From contig CANBYM010000029.1 of the NCBI GenBank assembly GCA_947373605.1, positions 1 to 32,708 of the forward strand: a stretch of 32,708 bases of DNA, read 5' to 3'. Under the pieces are notes generated by a model. It saw only the letters and a program-made list of their open reading frames with translations. It made no database searches and had not been told where the DNA came from. Positions 16,260 to 25,394 of this stretch are shown one piece after another. The position numbers were made by a program, and so were the translations under genes. Origin of the DNA: Comamonadaceae bacterium (lineage in GTDB: Bacteria; Pseudomonadota; Gammaproteobacteria; Burkholderiales; Burkholderiaceae_C). How positions within the stretch are numbered: position 1 is the stretch's first letter; each line of letters starts with the position of its first letter.

Positions 16260-16367
16260 CGTAGCCTCACTCTTTGCAGTTTAAGTAGGTATCAATACAC
16301 CGTGATGGTCGCTCATTGAAAAGTGCGTCTTAGAGAAAGAGGACCGCGAAAAACACTTTGCATATCG

Positions 16368-17096
16368 CTACATTCCCCACTTCGGGGGGTGGGATAGCGA
16401 AATATTTGGAATAGTCTCTGCTACCAGTGCCTGAATTGCCCACAGGTTTCGGTCACGGATGCCTAATGACTCAAGCATGGATACCGTACGATAAAGATAC
16501 TGGGCCGATGAGCCCCAGTGGCCGGCTGCGTGTGCCAATATTCCGGCGACTTGCAGGGTGCCCATTTTTCCAGCATAGGCGGGGCCGCTTCGGTCAGCCA
16601 CGAAAGCTAGCGCGCGAACTGGCCCTTGACTTGTTTGCACTGAAATCCATCTTCCAATATTTGTAGGCGGATTGGCGTCGATTTCCCGCTTCATCAATAA
16701 ATCGAGTTGTGCAGCGTGGTCGCCAGCAGGTAGTCGATACGCTACACCCTTACAACTTCCGCCACGGTCCAACGCCATCATGAGGGCGGGGTACTCTCGC
16801 GTGCCCCTCCATCTTGTTAAGGTTAAACAGAAGGATCGATGCCAACCTTTGGCTTCTGCGGGGCGGCTTTCTTCAAATTTGAATTCTGGATTCCAGATTA
16901 AGGAGCCGTATGCAAAGACCCATAGATCTTTTGGCGAATATTCACTCAGCAATGCCTCCACCATCTTGCGAAATTCTTCGTCTGTATGCTCGCTGGTTCC
17001 AGGTTCGGGACCTGGATCGGGTTCCAATCTCTCCACCATTGCCACCAACTCAGGTGTCAGATGCAGCTTCCTTGTGTGAGCGACTTCATCTTTCAT
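16368..17096 (-). CDS. chaC: ChaC-type gamma-glutamylcyclotransferase
   Basis: This 242-residue protein belongs to the ChaC family, which cleaves glutathione to 5-oxoproline and Cys-Gly. The substrate-binding signature is WVFAYGSLIWNPEFKF (about residues 58-73), followed by CLTLTRWRGTREYPALMMALDRGGSCKGVAYRL. The catalytic acid is expected to be the Glu in LMKREI. A ~55-residue N-terminal extension precedes the fold, as in several bacterial ChaC proteins. GGGGAGG sits about three bases before the ATG. It should act in the cytoplasm in glutathione turnover. The NTF2-like gene lies ~230 bases upstream on the same strand. Confidence 0.92.
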   Translation of the reverse strand: MKDEVAHTRKLHLTPELVAMVERLEPDPGPEPGTSEHTDEEFRKMVEALLSEYSPKDLWVFAYGSLIWNPEFKFEESRPAEAKGWHRSFCLTLTRWRGTREYPALMMALDRGGSCKGVAYRLPAGDHAAQLDLLMKREIDANPPTNIGRWISVQTSQGPVRALAFVADRSGPAYAGKMGTLQVAGILAHAAGHWGSSAQYLYRTVSMLESLGIRDRNLWAIQALVAETIPNISLSHPPKWGM

Positions 17097-17282
17097 TTGC
17101 CTCCCCTAACAGCGATCGTGCCTATCGGATTCGATTAAAGACTTGCTTGCCAAATTCGAAAGCGCCAAATTGAGTGCATCGAAAGTCGCAAAAAGATTTA
17201 GTCAAGTAAACAAAGGGAATGAGTCCAGCAAGGCACCAAACTCACTCCCCATATTTCGCTTCACAAGAGAACATGAGTGAGG

Positions 17283-17296
17283 CTGACCGGAATCAG
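17283..17296. repeat. Second copy of the 14 bp CTGACCGGAATCAG motif
   Basis: It is identical to 12418-12431 and partly palindromic (CTGA...TCAG). It lies downstream of the NTF2-like gene. It may be a relic of a mobile-element end or a chance match; only these two copies were noticed. Confidence 0.4.
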
Positions 17297-17329
17297 CTAG
17301 CTCGTGATTTGTCACGGCGGTTCCAGTGA

Positions 17330-17698
17330 TCAGTCGCCGTAATAAAGCTTGTTGACTATCTTCCAGTTTCCGTCGATCAATACCAAACTCAAATAAACGG
17401 TGTACCTAAGTCCGGCATACAACTCAGCCACTTTTACCAGTGCAGTTGGACCAGTCACGTCCGTCGAAACGATAGCCATATCAAAAACCTCACCCGTTTC
17501 AGACGGCTTATCCATTCCTTCAACTTCTGCCATCCAGTCCTCGAATGGCATGCGCGAGAAGTCGCCGTGGTAAAAGCCAAACAGGCAAGCATCAGGATTA
17601 AAAACACTTCTCAGACGACTGGTGTCGCCATAGTGCATGCCGTAGAAATAGGACTGAATAGCCTGGCCAATAGCGTTCAACGTGGTAGACGTCTGCAT
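17330..17698 (-). CDS. NTF2-like (SnoaL/lumazine-binding type) protein
   Basis: The 122-residue product has the layout of the NTF2-like cone fold. An N-terminal helix (LNAIGQAIQSYFYGMHYGDTSRLRSVF) is followed by FNPDACLFGFYHGDFSRMPFEDWMAEV and strands ending LSLVLIDGNWKIVNKLYYG. Relatives act as small hydrolases or isomerases or as binding proteins; the substrate is unknown. GGGAGG lies six bases before the ATG, so the start is good. The gene is followed by ChaC on the same strand but with a wide gap. Confidence 0.8.
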   Translation of the reverse strand: MQTSTTLNAIGQAIQSYFYGMHYGDTSRLRSVFNPDACLFGFYHGDFSRMPFEDWMAEVEGMDKPSETGEVFDMAIVSTDVTGPTALVKVAELYAGLRYTVYLSLVLIDGNWKIVNKLYYGD

Positions 17699-18049
17699 AT
17701 AAAACCTCCCTACTTTTTTATAAAAATATATTTAATATTCACATGCAGCAGCCTGTCGCGTAAAGTTCTTTTGATAAACCATTTACTGCTAATGGTTATA
17801 GGATGGGTTAATTTTGGGCTCTGATAGAAGTCTCCCCCCCCCATAGCTTGCCAGTTAGTCCATTGGCACCAGCAATTCCCTTCCCGCACTATATGTTGAC
17901 CGCAATTGAGCCGATTGCTGGCATTTGCGAATGGCTGTTATCGGGCAGTAAGACCGTAACTATTTTGACGTAGTTCCAGGCTGGAAGACACCAGCATTTC
18001 TTTTTTTCAAAATAGAATTCCCAGAATTACGATCAACGTGGCGGCTCCG
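17699..18049. other. Intergenic stretch between NTF2-like gene and hydrolase remnant
   Basis: No gene is seen. It should hold divergent promoters for the NTF2-like gene (minus) and the hydrolase remnant (plus). A small hairpin AACCATT-N7-AATGGTT lies at 17777-17797, and a run of nine cytosines occurs near 17834. Nothing else stands out. Confidence 0.5.
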
Positions 18050-18289
18050 ATGAAATCTCTCAGCAACTTCAGTGTTTTGGTGCTGCCTGGGCGTGATGGG
18101 TCAGGCGAGGACCATTGGAAAACAGCATGGGAGCGCCATTTCTCCGAGTTCGTTCGTGTCCAACAACAAGATTGGGTGCATCACGTTTATTCAGAGTGGG
18201 CCGTTGGCTTAACCCATGCGGTTCGCGTTGCGACCAAACCAATTCTGTTGATCGCCCATAGCGCATACCCGTGCCAGAATTCGGCCTAG
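18050..18289 (+). pseudogene. Truncated RBBP9/YdeN-family alpha/beta hydrolase
   Basis: The first ~70 residues (NFSVLVLPGRDGSGEDHWKTAWERH and then RVQQQDWVHHVYSEWAVGL) match the N-terminal half of RBBP9/YdeN serine hydrolases. The frame reaches the nucleophile elbow as PILLIAHS, where the family continues LG, and then switches to AYPCQNSA and a stop. The switch coincides with copy B of the dispersed repeat (18268-18295). The Asp and His of the triad and more than half the protein are lost, so it should be inactive. A GTG at 18038 would add four residues. Confidence 0.8.
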
Positions 18290-18295
18290 CCGCGA
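18268..18295 (+). repeat. Dispersed repeat, copy B
   Basis: This 28 bp stretch begins CCCGTGCCAGAATTCGGC and ends GCCGCGA, and matches copies A and C at about 24 of 28 positions. It forms the breakpoint of the truncated hydrolase gene, supporting the view that the repeat is the end of a mobile element. Confidence 0.6.
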
Positions 18296-18425
18296 AAGCG
18301 GAAGTAAGACTGTCAAAGTTGACTGCATCCTCGAGGTGATAAACCCCAGAAACCCGACTACCAGCAGCAATGGCATCGACGGGCCTGCGTAGTGCCTTAT
18401 CTATATTGATGTTTTGTATTGCACT

Positions 18426-19361
18426 ATGAACAGCCACACCAAAGGTATCCAGCTTTCGCTTTTGTGTTTGTTGATATTGGGAATTCTCCCGATCATCGCG
18501 ACGGTAAGAACCAACGATGGAAATGCATTGGCATTTGCGTTTTGGCTCTCGTTTTGGCAACTTGCCTTCGCCGCGCCCGTGTATCTGGTCCAGCGAAAAA
18601 GGGCGCAGGTTTCGGGCGAACTGCATAAGAGTACGGGCACATTTAGCAGTATTCATACGTGGGCACTGGTTCTACTTACCGGCGTTTTGTTCGGTGCTGC
18701 AACATTTGCCTACGTCTTGGCAGTTGATCTGACCGGACCTGTCACCTTTGCGGTCGCCGTACAAGCCTATCCATTGTTCGCACTCATATGGGAAGCACTC
18801 TTTCTAAGGAGACGTAAGTCCACTGCAGAAATGACTTTTACGCTGGTAATCGCAGCATCCATGGTCTACCTTGGCACGCAGGGCACATGGCATCTGTCCA
18901 CTATTTCCAGTGGCTTCTGGCTTGCCTTGGTCGTTCCGCTGCTTTGGAGTATTGCTCACGTCATCATCAAAGAGATGATGAATGCCTCAGCCATTACGCC
19001 GTCAGAAGTCATAGTGACGCGGGTTTTGATTGCGGCCCTGTTTCTGGGTTTCGCTTGTCTGTTCATGCAAGGATCAGGCGGGTTGCTGACCACCGGTACA
19101 AATTGGAAATTTCAGTTGGTGGCGTTTCTCATGGGTTTTGCTTATTACTTGGAACTGTTTTTCTGGTTCACTGCAGTCAAGTACATCGATGTGTCAAAAG
19201 GTGCATCCATTACCGCACCCGCCCCAGCCGTGACGGTGCTGCTGGCCCTTGTTTTTTTAGGGCAGGAACTGCACGATTACCAGATCACCGCACTTTTTTT
19301 GGTCGTCGGTAGTGTTGTTGGCCTCATACGCTACGGACGCAAAGAAAAGAGCACGGAGTAG
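18426..19361 (+). CDS. EamA/DMT-family transporter
   Basis: This 311-residue inner-membrane protein has about ten hydrophobic helices in two EamA-type halves. The first half contains FAVAVQAYPLFALIWEALFLRRR, the usual end of the first repeat. The second ends in APAPAVTVLLALVFLGQELHDYQ and VVGSVVGLIRYGRK, the typical DMT close. The family exports or imports small metabolites such as amino acids or nucleosides; the substrate is not predictable. I chose ATG 18426 over a TTG at 18414. No strong ribosome site is visible, and the decayed sequence upstream suggests the native promoter may have been changed by rearrangement. Confidence 0.88.
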   Translation: MNSHTKGIQLSLLCLLILGILPIIATVRTNDGNALAFAFWLSFWQLAFAAPVYLVQRKRAQVSGELHKSTGTFSSIHTWALVLLTGVLFGAATFAYVLAVDLTGPVTFAVAVQAYPLFALIWEALFLRRRKSTAEMTFTLVIAASMVYLGTQGTWHLSTISSGFWLALVVPLLWSIAHVIIKEMMNASAITPSEVIVTRVLIAALFLGFACLFMQGSGGLLTTGTNWKFQLVAFLMGFAYYLELFFWFTAVKYIDVSKGASITAPAPAVTVLLALVFLGQELHDYQITALFLVVGSVVGLIRYGRKEKSTE

Positions 19362-19412
19362 CTAGTTCAACATTGCAGCGGTCAGATTGGTGTTTGACGT
19401 ATGTCGACTTCT

Positions 19413-19446
19413 AGCCCCTATGCAAAGTTCTCAACTATGCACAGGT
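19413..19446 (+). repeat. Left terminal inverted repeat of the recombinase element
   Basis: 34 bp, matching the complement of 20013-20046 at 31 positions. It includes inverted arms resembling a recombinase core-binding site. Confidence 0.8.
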
Positions 19447-19566
19447 CGTGCTGCGATGGTGGCTCAGTTGAAATGGCGGCGCGATGTCTGGACCCAAGTT
19501 CCCTCTCTGAACTGGACATGGTTTTTACGTTGGACCGTACTGGCGATCCCACTTTTGGAGATCACC

Positions 19567-19946
19567 ATGTAAGCCGCACCGCTCTCTCGTGTCATTGAGG
19601 TCGATTGGCTTGCTGCCGGTCCTATCGGGCCGCACGCTCTAGCGTTCAAGCGGCATCTGACTGAACGCAGACCCGAGCCGAGGCGGAGCAACCCAGCCTC
19701 GCCAATAAGCGCGTCTCGCCTCACACGCTCAGGCACACGAGCGCCATGCACCTGTTGCAGTCGGGCGTGCGGTTCAACATGAACGCACTGTGGCTCGGAC
19801 ATGAGAGTACGACAACGACCCACCGGTATGTCGAAGCCGACCTGGCAATGAAGGAGAAGGCGCTCGCTCGGCTGGAGGAGCCCGACACCAAGATGGGCCG
19901 TTACAAGGCGCCAGACTCGCTCCTGCGATTCCTGCAAACGCTGTAA
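19567..19946 (+). pseudogene. Tyrosine recombinase (integrase) remnant, internally deleted
   Basis: After GGAG and ATG 19567, an immediate TAA stop is followed in frame by AAPLSRVIEVDWLAAGPIGPH and LAFKRHLTERR, which looks like an integrase N-terminus. Near 19670 the match moves to another frame that reads NKRVSPHTLRHTSAMHLLQS, LWLGHESTTTTHRYVEAD and on to a stop at 19946. This second part is the C-terminal catalytic end, with the HxxR motif (HTLR), the GH pair and the active Tyr in THRYVEAD. The SAM-like domain and the first catalytic Arg are missing. The nonsense codon, frameshift and deletion make it inactive. Confidence 0.8.
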
Positions 19947-20012
19947 CTTTGCGCAGTCTTCACCTGCCACAATAGCTCACGCCACAGCGGCCAGTTCCGA
20001 CAATGGACAGGC

Positions 20013-20046
20013 ACCTTTGCATAGTTGGGAACTCTGCATAGGGGCT
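20013..20046 (-). repeat. Right terminal inverted repeat of the recombinase element
   Basis: 34 bp inverted partner of 19413-19446, with three mismatches. The CHAT gene ends ~50 bases beyond it. Confidence 0.8.
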
Positions 20047-20096
20047 GGAAGCAGAAGTACAACTTTTGAAACTCTAGTCCCTAAAGCGGACTCTCT

Positions 20097-23096
20097 CTAG
20101 CGCCCACCGTCTCCGACAAGCGCATACGGTGCCCAGTATGCTGGGTGCTGATACTTCGGATTCGACATCACAGTGAGCATGGCTTGGCGCAAACTCTCTG
20201 CCTTACGTTGTGTCGGATTGTTTATGTAATTTTGCATTGTGTTCGTCGTGAGCTCCTTGGCTGACTCACTCTCGACCGCCCAGTGTGTGACCAGCAAGCT
20301 GCGGCTACCGGCGTAGAAAAATCCCCTTGCTAATCCACTGAGGGCCTCATCGGCCCTGCCGTCGGCAGCCGCCGTGTTGCAAGCCGACAGAATCACCCAG
20401 TCAGCATTGAGTTTTAGGGTCAGCACTTCGTCAAGCTTGAGGAGCGCCCCCAACGGGTCTTTACCCTCATTGCCCGTGCCGGCTAATGCCAGCGCCGGTT
20501 GTGTCAGGTGCGGCAAATCGCCAGCCATTAAACCGTGGGTGGCAAATACGATGACTTTCTTCTTTAAAAGTTCGCCCTCCCTATTGCTTTGCAGGACACT
20601 GGCCTTACTCGCCTGCGTACCTAGATGCACGTCGCGGCTCGTGTCGACTTTCAATATACCGGCGATAGCCAGCAATTCGTCACGTGTTTCGGGCAACGAC
20701 GGTATGTCGGAATATAGTACTGCACCACGCATTTGCTCTTTCTCCAAGTCAACAACCGCTGCAGCGCGAGTTAACACTACATGACGCATAGCAGTGCCCA
20801 GAGCGTCTTTCGTTGCCATGTTTATCTTTGAACTGAACTGAGGGTCACCCCATGCCTCAAACGCGTCTGGGGCTGATTTGGCCTTGGCGAACTGTTTGAC
20901 GGCCAACCATGCGCTTAGGCTTGGGACATGCGTAATGGCGGTTTGATGAATCAACCACGGCGACATTGAATCAACCTTCATAACGGGTTGGGTTAGCAGG
21001 ACGCCAAAAGGAATTTGTCCAAGCACACCACCGGCCGCTACAATCAAGTGCTTCTTTCCTACAAAAGAAGTTTCAATCGGTTTGAGTAGTCGCTGGTACA
21101 AATCGGCCGAGGCCACATCATTAAATGGCCGCACTGACGCCCCCATTTCCCCGAAGTCCAGTGTCATGCGCAAATCGTGTACGAGTTTGGCAAGTTGAGC
21201 CTTTGGCAACCCAACACGCGCCGAAGCTCCTCGGCTGTCGCTAGTTATGGCCCAAATGTACACAGCATCTTCCGTAGGAAGAAGCATTACTAACGCTTCA
21301 TCTTTGGTCAACGCCTGTCGAATATCAATAGCAGTGGGCGGAGCGGGGCGCACCAGACGATCGTAATCTGGGAATTTGGACCTGAGTTCGAGCAAGACAC
21401 TGCGGCGCGAAACCTCAAGTTCGTCAATCCTTAAGCGTATTTTGGCGGCGATCTCGGGCAATGGAGTCCGAGAACCGCCACCATCTCCCGCCAAGAATTT
21501 TCGCAGCGCTTCGATTTCATTTTTATAATCCTGGTCACTTCGTACCAGCGTCGAAAGTTCGGGTTCTGACACGGCTGACCGCAATGCGGCATCCCCAAGA
21601 GCCTCCTGCACCATGCCACCACGCACCCAATCCGCAGGGGCCATCGCATCTACCGCATCTACATCGCGGGACGAAAACATAGCTTCAAGGTAAGTGTCAA
21701 AGATCAGTTGCCTAACCTCTTTGCTTAAGCCCACGGTTTCCATCTCGAAGTTATCGGGCAACATGTAGTCGCGTACAGACGCCCTTAGCATGGGTAGTGC
21801 TTTGACTTTGCTTGCAGCATCTCCTATGCGCCACAATGCAACTGCCTGCAAACCATTGGCCTGAGCGACGAAGAAATGGCTTGCAGGGTAGCGCTTACCC
21901 AGATCATTTGACAAGTCCTGAAATAGATTTTCAGCTTCGCTAAGTCGCTTACCGCTCCCAAGGTATGCATAACCACGCTCAAACGGAAACTTGACTCGCT
22001 TTTTAAGCACCTCATCTGCGCCAGCGAGTCCATCTAGGCGGGCAAGTTCCGCAATTGCATCGCCCCACCGATGCTGTCCCTCCAGCGTGGCAATTATGTC
22101 GCGGTAGCGTGACACCCTACCTCGATGCAGCTCGCCATAACCCAGTGAGGCATAAACTCTCTCTGCTTTCCGAAAGTAATTCTCTGCAATGGCGAATTCC
22201 CGTTGATCCATTCGCAGTGCGCCCGAAATTTGGTTGAGTCCCTGAAGGAACAGGGGAGGAAGCTCCCTTTCCTGGGACAGGCGAACGTACTCCCTAAGCG
22301 TTTCTTCCGCCTCGCTGAAACGTCCTGATGCACGGAACGCCCCTTCTTTTTTCGCCAAATTCCCGGCAAGGTCGTGAGCTGTTTGATAAACCCAATCACG
22401 CTTGAATTCATTTTTTGGCAAGTCATCTGCAAGTTTTAATGCCTGTCTACTCACTTCGACCGAGGCACTTGCTGAATCGATCGCCTGCCCCCAGTGTCCA
22501 TACCTACGATGCAGCAGAGAATGGAGATTCGACGCATTCCCTTCTGCCCGTAGCAATGAAATCAGGTTGTAGCCTTTTTGCCCCAATTTTTTCAGGCGCT
22601 TAAGTTTTTCGATTGCTATATCCAGTGTCTGTTGGGCCTCTATGTCGCGAAAAGAATCGCTGTATTTAGATGCAAGATTTACACGATAAAACTCCTTCGT
22701 AATCTCTGATAAGGTCTTTTCTATCAGCGTTTTGTTCAATTCAATAGCTTCGTCTAATTCCCCTTTGTCAGCCAAAATATTCGAAAGATTATTTAAGGGT
22801 ACCAATTCCCCTGGCATCCCAGCGACCCACTGGCGATAAAAGCTTTCTCGAGCATCTGCCTCGCCCAATCGATCTACGGCGATTTGTTTTGCTTGAAAGT
22901 AAGTTAGCAGAGTTGCTTTCGGTACGCCAACAGGCAATGGCTCGGCTAAGACGGCTTTTAGCCTGACTTCCTCATCTGGCTCCACACGCTTGAAGTTAGT
23001 CGAAAGGTCGTCCGGTTGGTAGGGCGTTTGTGACGAAGCGAATTGACCAGTCACCACTAAGCAAAACAGCAATAAAAACTGAAAAAACTTAAACAT
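20097..23096 (-). CDS. Exported TPR-CHAT domain protein, putative caspase-like protease
   Basis: This 999-residue protein has a Sec signal peptide (MFKFFQFLLLFCLVVTGQFASSQ), then about 450 residues of helical TPR-like repeats, and a C-terminal CHAT domain from about residue 690. The catalytic pair is His854 in VIVFATHGLMAGDLP and Cys906 in WVILSACNTAAADGR. The closing blocks GFFYAGSRSLLVTHWAVE and HPAYWAPYALVGDG are classic CHAT. CHAT proteins are caspase/separase-like Cys peptidases; cytoplasmic ones act in defence as partners of gRAMP or gasdermins, but this one should be periplasmic or secreted. The start is fixed by GGGGAGGGG three bases before ATG 23096; a longer reading to 23165 lacks a signal peptide at its start. 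No gasdermin or substrate gene is adjacent. Confidence 0.88.
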   Translation of the reverse strand: MFKFFQFLLLFCLVVTGQFASSQTPYQPDDLSTNFKRVEPDEEVRLKAVLAEPLPVGVPKATLLTYFQAKQIAVDRLGEADARESFYRQWVAGMPGELVPLNNLSNILADKGELDEAIELNKTLIEKTLSEITKEFYRVNLASKYSDSFRDIEAQQTLDIAIEKLKRLKKLGQKGYNLISLLRAEGNASNLHSLLHRRYGHWGQAIDSASASVEVSRQALKLADDLPKNEFKRDWVYQTAHDLAGNLAKKEGAFRASGRFSEAEETLREYVRLSQERELPPLFLQGLNQISGALRMDQREFAIAENYFRKAERVYASLGYGELHRGRVSRYRDIIATLEGQHRWGDAIAELARLDGLAGADEVLKKRVKFPFERGYAYLGSGKRLSEAENLFQDLSNDLGKRYPASHFFVAQANGLQAVALWRIGDAASKVKALPMLRASVRDYMLPDNFEMETVGLSKEVRQLIFDTYLEAMFSSRDVDAVDAMAPADWVRGGMVQEALGDAALRSAVSEPELSTLVRSDQDYKNEIEALRKFLAGDGGGSRTPLPEIAAKIRLRIDELEVSRRSVLLELRSKFPDYDRLVRPAPPTAIDIRQALTKDEALVMLLPTEDAVYIWAITSDSRGASARVGLPKAQLAKLVHDLRMTLDFGEMGASVRPFNDVASADLYQRLLKPIETSFVGKKHLIVAAGGVLGQIPFGVLLTQPVMKVDSMSPWLIHQTAITHVPSLSAWLAVKQFAKAKSAPDAFEAWGDPQFSSKINMATKDALGTAMRHVVLTRAAAVVDLEKEQMRGAVLYSDIPSLPETRDELLAIAGILKVDTSRDVHLGTQASKASVLQSNREGELLKKKVIVFATHGLMAGDLPHLTQPALALAGTGNEGKDPLGALLKLDEVLTLKLNADWVILSACNTAAADGRADEALSGLARGFFYAGSRSLLVTHWAVESESAKELTTNTMQNYINNPTQRKAESLRQAMLTVMSNPKYQHPAYWAPYALVGDGGR

Positions 23097-23624
23097 CAAC
23101 CCCTCCCCATCGAATTTGATTTGTATGGCCGCAATTCTGGCAGCGCAGTCTGGTTGCGTCCACATTGCACAAATGAATTAAAATTTCTCGCTAGCTTCCA
23201 GTCGCAATTGACAGCTTTCGCGGCACAAGAGCCGAAGGAGGTCAGATGCCCGTTTCGCGGGCTGGACGGACGGTATTGAGAAATACGTTCGCACAATGAC
23301 CGCAATCGAGTGACGCACCCCAAGTTCCGCAGGTGGTCGGAACGCGCATTACCGTGGCCTGATAGCGTCGCCCGTTACCTGACGTACCAAGCCTCACCAA
23401 ATTAATAGCCGGGCTGAGGACATTGGAGGGCACCTTCAGTGCCCATTCGCTGCAGCGAGGCGGTCGGCAGGACTCTGCCGCGGGAACCGACGTTTAGATT
23501 CGCAATCTGCTTGCTCCATCAAGGCGTTCGCAACCAGTGATCGATAGGCATTCTCTCCTCCAATCGTTTACCAAATGCTTGTCGCTAGTTGTAAAGAATT
23601 GCCGAATGTCCACAGCAACGTCGG
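23097..23624. other. Intergenic stretch between CHAT and chemoreceptor genes
   Basis: No gene is supported. A 63-codon minus-strand frame at 23242-23433 contains CGTWGASLDCGHC but matches no family I know and has no ribosome site. A GCCCG-tttcg-CGGGC hairpin lies near 23248-23262. The ribosome site of the CHAT gene is at 23100-23108 on the minus strand. Confidence 0.5.
23100..23108 (-). promoter_or_regulatory. Strong ribosome binding site that fixes the CHAT gene start
   Basis: GGGGAGGGG on the minus strand, three bases before ATG 23096. It places the signal peptide exactly at the N-terminus. Confidence 0.75.
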
Positions 23625-25394
23625 TTAGAAAGTCTCCCACTCATCATTGGCGTTGCTGGCTGCGGTTGTTGCCATCTGGCTTGATGTCTTTGCTGGCTGT
23701 TTAAGCGTCGGCACTGGCGCCTTCGGCTTCGCCGTTGCCTTTGCTGCCACTGCCGGCGAGCGGAAATCTGGATGACGTGACTGCAACTTTCGGACGGATG
23801 CATTCGGCAAAGGTGCGACGTGCGGTTGATTGAATGTCCTGGCAGCCACATCACCAGCATTCAGCTTGAACGCGGCAACTACTTGCACAAGGTCGTTTGC
23901 CTGAGAGTTAAGGCTGCCGGCGGCGGCGGCCATCTCTTCAACCAATGCAGCATTTTGCTGTGTCGCCTGATCCATGTGGCTTACCGCCTCACCAACCTGT
24001 GCAACTCCCAATGCCTGCTCTTCACTAGCTGAACTGATCTCACCCATGATGCTGGTAACTCGGCCAATGCTGCTCACAATCTCTGTCATAGTCTCGCCCG
24101 CCTTGTCGACGAGGGTCGTACCTTGTTCCACGCGCTCTACACTAGCATTGATCAGTGCTTTGATCTCTTTGGCTGCATCTGCACTGCGCCCAGCAAGGCT
24201 GCGCACTTCAGACGCAACGACGGCGAACCCGCGCCCTTGCTCACCGGCACGCGCCGCCTCGACTGCCGCGTTCAAGGCAAGGATGTTTGTCTGGAAAGCA
24301 ATACCGTCGATAACGCTGATAATGTCTGAAATCTTGCGGGAGGAATCGTTGATGCCTTTCATGGTTTCGACCACCTGACCTACTACCTCGCCACCAGTAA
24401 CAGCAATCTGCGATGCCTGATTGGCTAGTGAATTGGCCTGACGAGCGTTGTCAGAGTTGTGCTTTACCTGAGAGCCGAGTTGCTCCATTGAGGCAGCGGT
24501 TTGTTCCAACGCACTGGCTTGCTGTTCAGTTCGTGAAGATAGATTGGTATTTCCTTGGGCGATTTCGGCGCTAGCAGTAGCTACCGTGTCTGCACCTTGG
24601 CGAACATTGGACACAATCGACTTGAGAGTACCCAACATGCCATCAAGCGCACTTGCTAGGCTGCCTTTATCCTGTGAACCATGTGAAAAGTCATGGGTTA
24701 AATCACCTGCTGCAATGGCATGTGCCAGAGCCGTGGCATCGGCCAATTCCATGCCTAATTGCCCGGTAATGCTTTTGGAAACCACAAAGGTCAAAATCGT
24801 CAGAATGGCGGCACCTAGTGCAATTGACGCTAAAACACCAATTCGAGCAGTCTTAGCCGTTGCATCGAATTGCTCATCTAGTTGCTTAGCATCTGCTGAC
24901 ATTTCCGTTTCCAGTTTGGAATAGGCTGCGTCAAACTTATCAATTTGCTTGTCTACAGCATCGTCCACATCTGCAACTTCTTCTCTGGAAGCGTTTTTCT
25001 TATCAAGGGCCAAGTAGGTGCCCTCATAGAGCTTACGCAGCTCTTGGTACGCAGCAGTAGCTTCTTGTACCGCAGCCTTCTTATTTGACGTATCGGCAAT
25101 GCCGTTGGCAAATGCAAGTGAGTCATCAAACCGTTTGTTCGACTCGTCCCATCGCTTTTGAGTTTCTTCAAAGTTTCTGTTGATAAATGAATCTGCGATT
25201 ACGCGGTAGGCTTGCGCAGCAAGATTAGACTCATCCTTGAGCCTGCCCGCATTGTTGGCCAGCGTGACGCCTTGGTCCTGCTGTGCGGCCATGCTACTGA
25301 GCACTGACCAGTTAATTGCCGCGAGGATCAGCATGACAATACATGCACAGGCAACGATGGTGAACAGGCGTTGCGAGACTTTTAGATTTTTCAT
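23625..25394 (-). CDS. Methyl-accepting chemotaxis protein
   Basis: This 589-residue membrane chemoreceptor has a first membrane helix ([20 protein letters not shown]), a ~150-residue helical periplasmic sensor domain of the four-helix-bundle type, a second helix ([21 protein letters not shown]), and a HAMP domain with [11 protein letters not shown]. The signalling domain carries the conserved hairpin tip [31 protein letters not shown]. The C-terminus ends DEWETF, matching the NWETF-type pentapeptide that tethers CheR and CheB, so it should be a main, adaptation-competent receptor. The ligand is unknown. It is a single-gene unit. Confidence 0.95.
   Translation of the reverse strand: MKNLKVSQRLFTIVACACIVMLILAAINWSVLSSMAAQQDQGVTLANNAGRLKDESNLAAQAYRVIADSFINRNFEETQKRWDESNKRFDDSLAFANGIADTSNKKAAVQEATAAYQELRKLYEGTYLALDKKNASREEVADVDDAVDKQIDKFDAAYSKLETEMSADAKQLDEQFDATAKTARIGVLASIALGAAILTILTFVVSKSITGQLGMELADATALAHAIAAGDLTHDFSHGSQDKGSLASALDGMLGTLKSIVSNVRQGADTVATASAEIAQGNTNLSSRTEQQASALEQTAASMEQLGSQVKHNSDNARQANSLANQASQIAVTGGEVVGQVVETMKGINDSSRKISDIISVIDGIAFQTNILALNAAVEAARAGEQGRGFAVVASEVRSLAGRSADAAKEIKALINASVERVEQGTTLVDKAGETMTEIVSSIGRVTSIMGEISSASEEQALGVAQVGEAVSHMDQATQQNAALVEEMAAAAGSLNSQANDLVQVVAAFKLNAGDVAARTFNQPHVAPLPNASVRKLQSRHPDFRSPAVAAKATAKPKAPVPTLKQPAKTSSQMATTAASNANDEWETF

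Larger units (their letters stand above)
19413..20046 (+). mobile_element. Tyrosine-recombinase element with 34 bp inverted repeats, internally deleted
   Basis: The left end (19413-19446) begins AGCCCCTATGCAAAGTTC; the right end (20013-20046) is its inverted copy with 31 of 34 positions identical. Each end also contains facing arms around a short spacer (CTATGCAAAGTT, then AACTATGCA), the layout of a tyrosine recombinase core site. Inside lies one recombinase gene reduced to its two ends. Recombinase-in-trio (RIT) elements have this kind of organisation, so this may be a RIT-like element that lost its middle, but that is inference. Confidence 0.75.

Noticed and set aside
18069..18656. A 195-codon minus-strand frame spanning the hydrolase remnant and the transporter start.
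   Set aside because: It crosses a rearrangement breakpoint and overlaps two recognisable plus-strand coding stretches; no motif supports it.
19464..19970. A 168-codon minus-strand frame inside the recombinase element.
   Set aside because: It is the shadow of the recombinase remnant, whose plus-strand motifs (HTLRHT, LWLGHES, HRYVEAD) are clear.
23242..23433. Minus-strand 63-codon frame with CGTWGASLDCGHC between CHAT and the chemoreceptor.
   Set aside because: Suggestive cysteines but no start signal and no known family; not enough to call.
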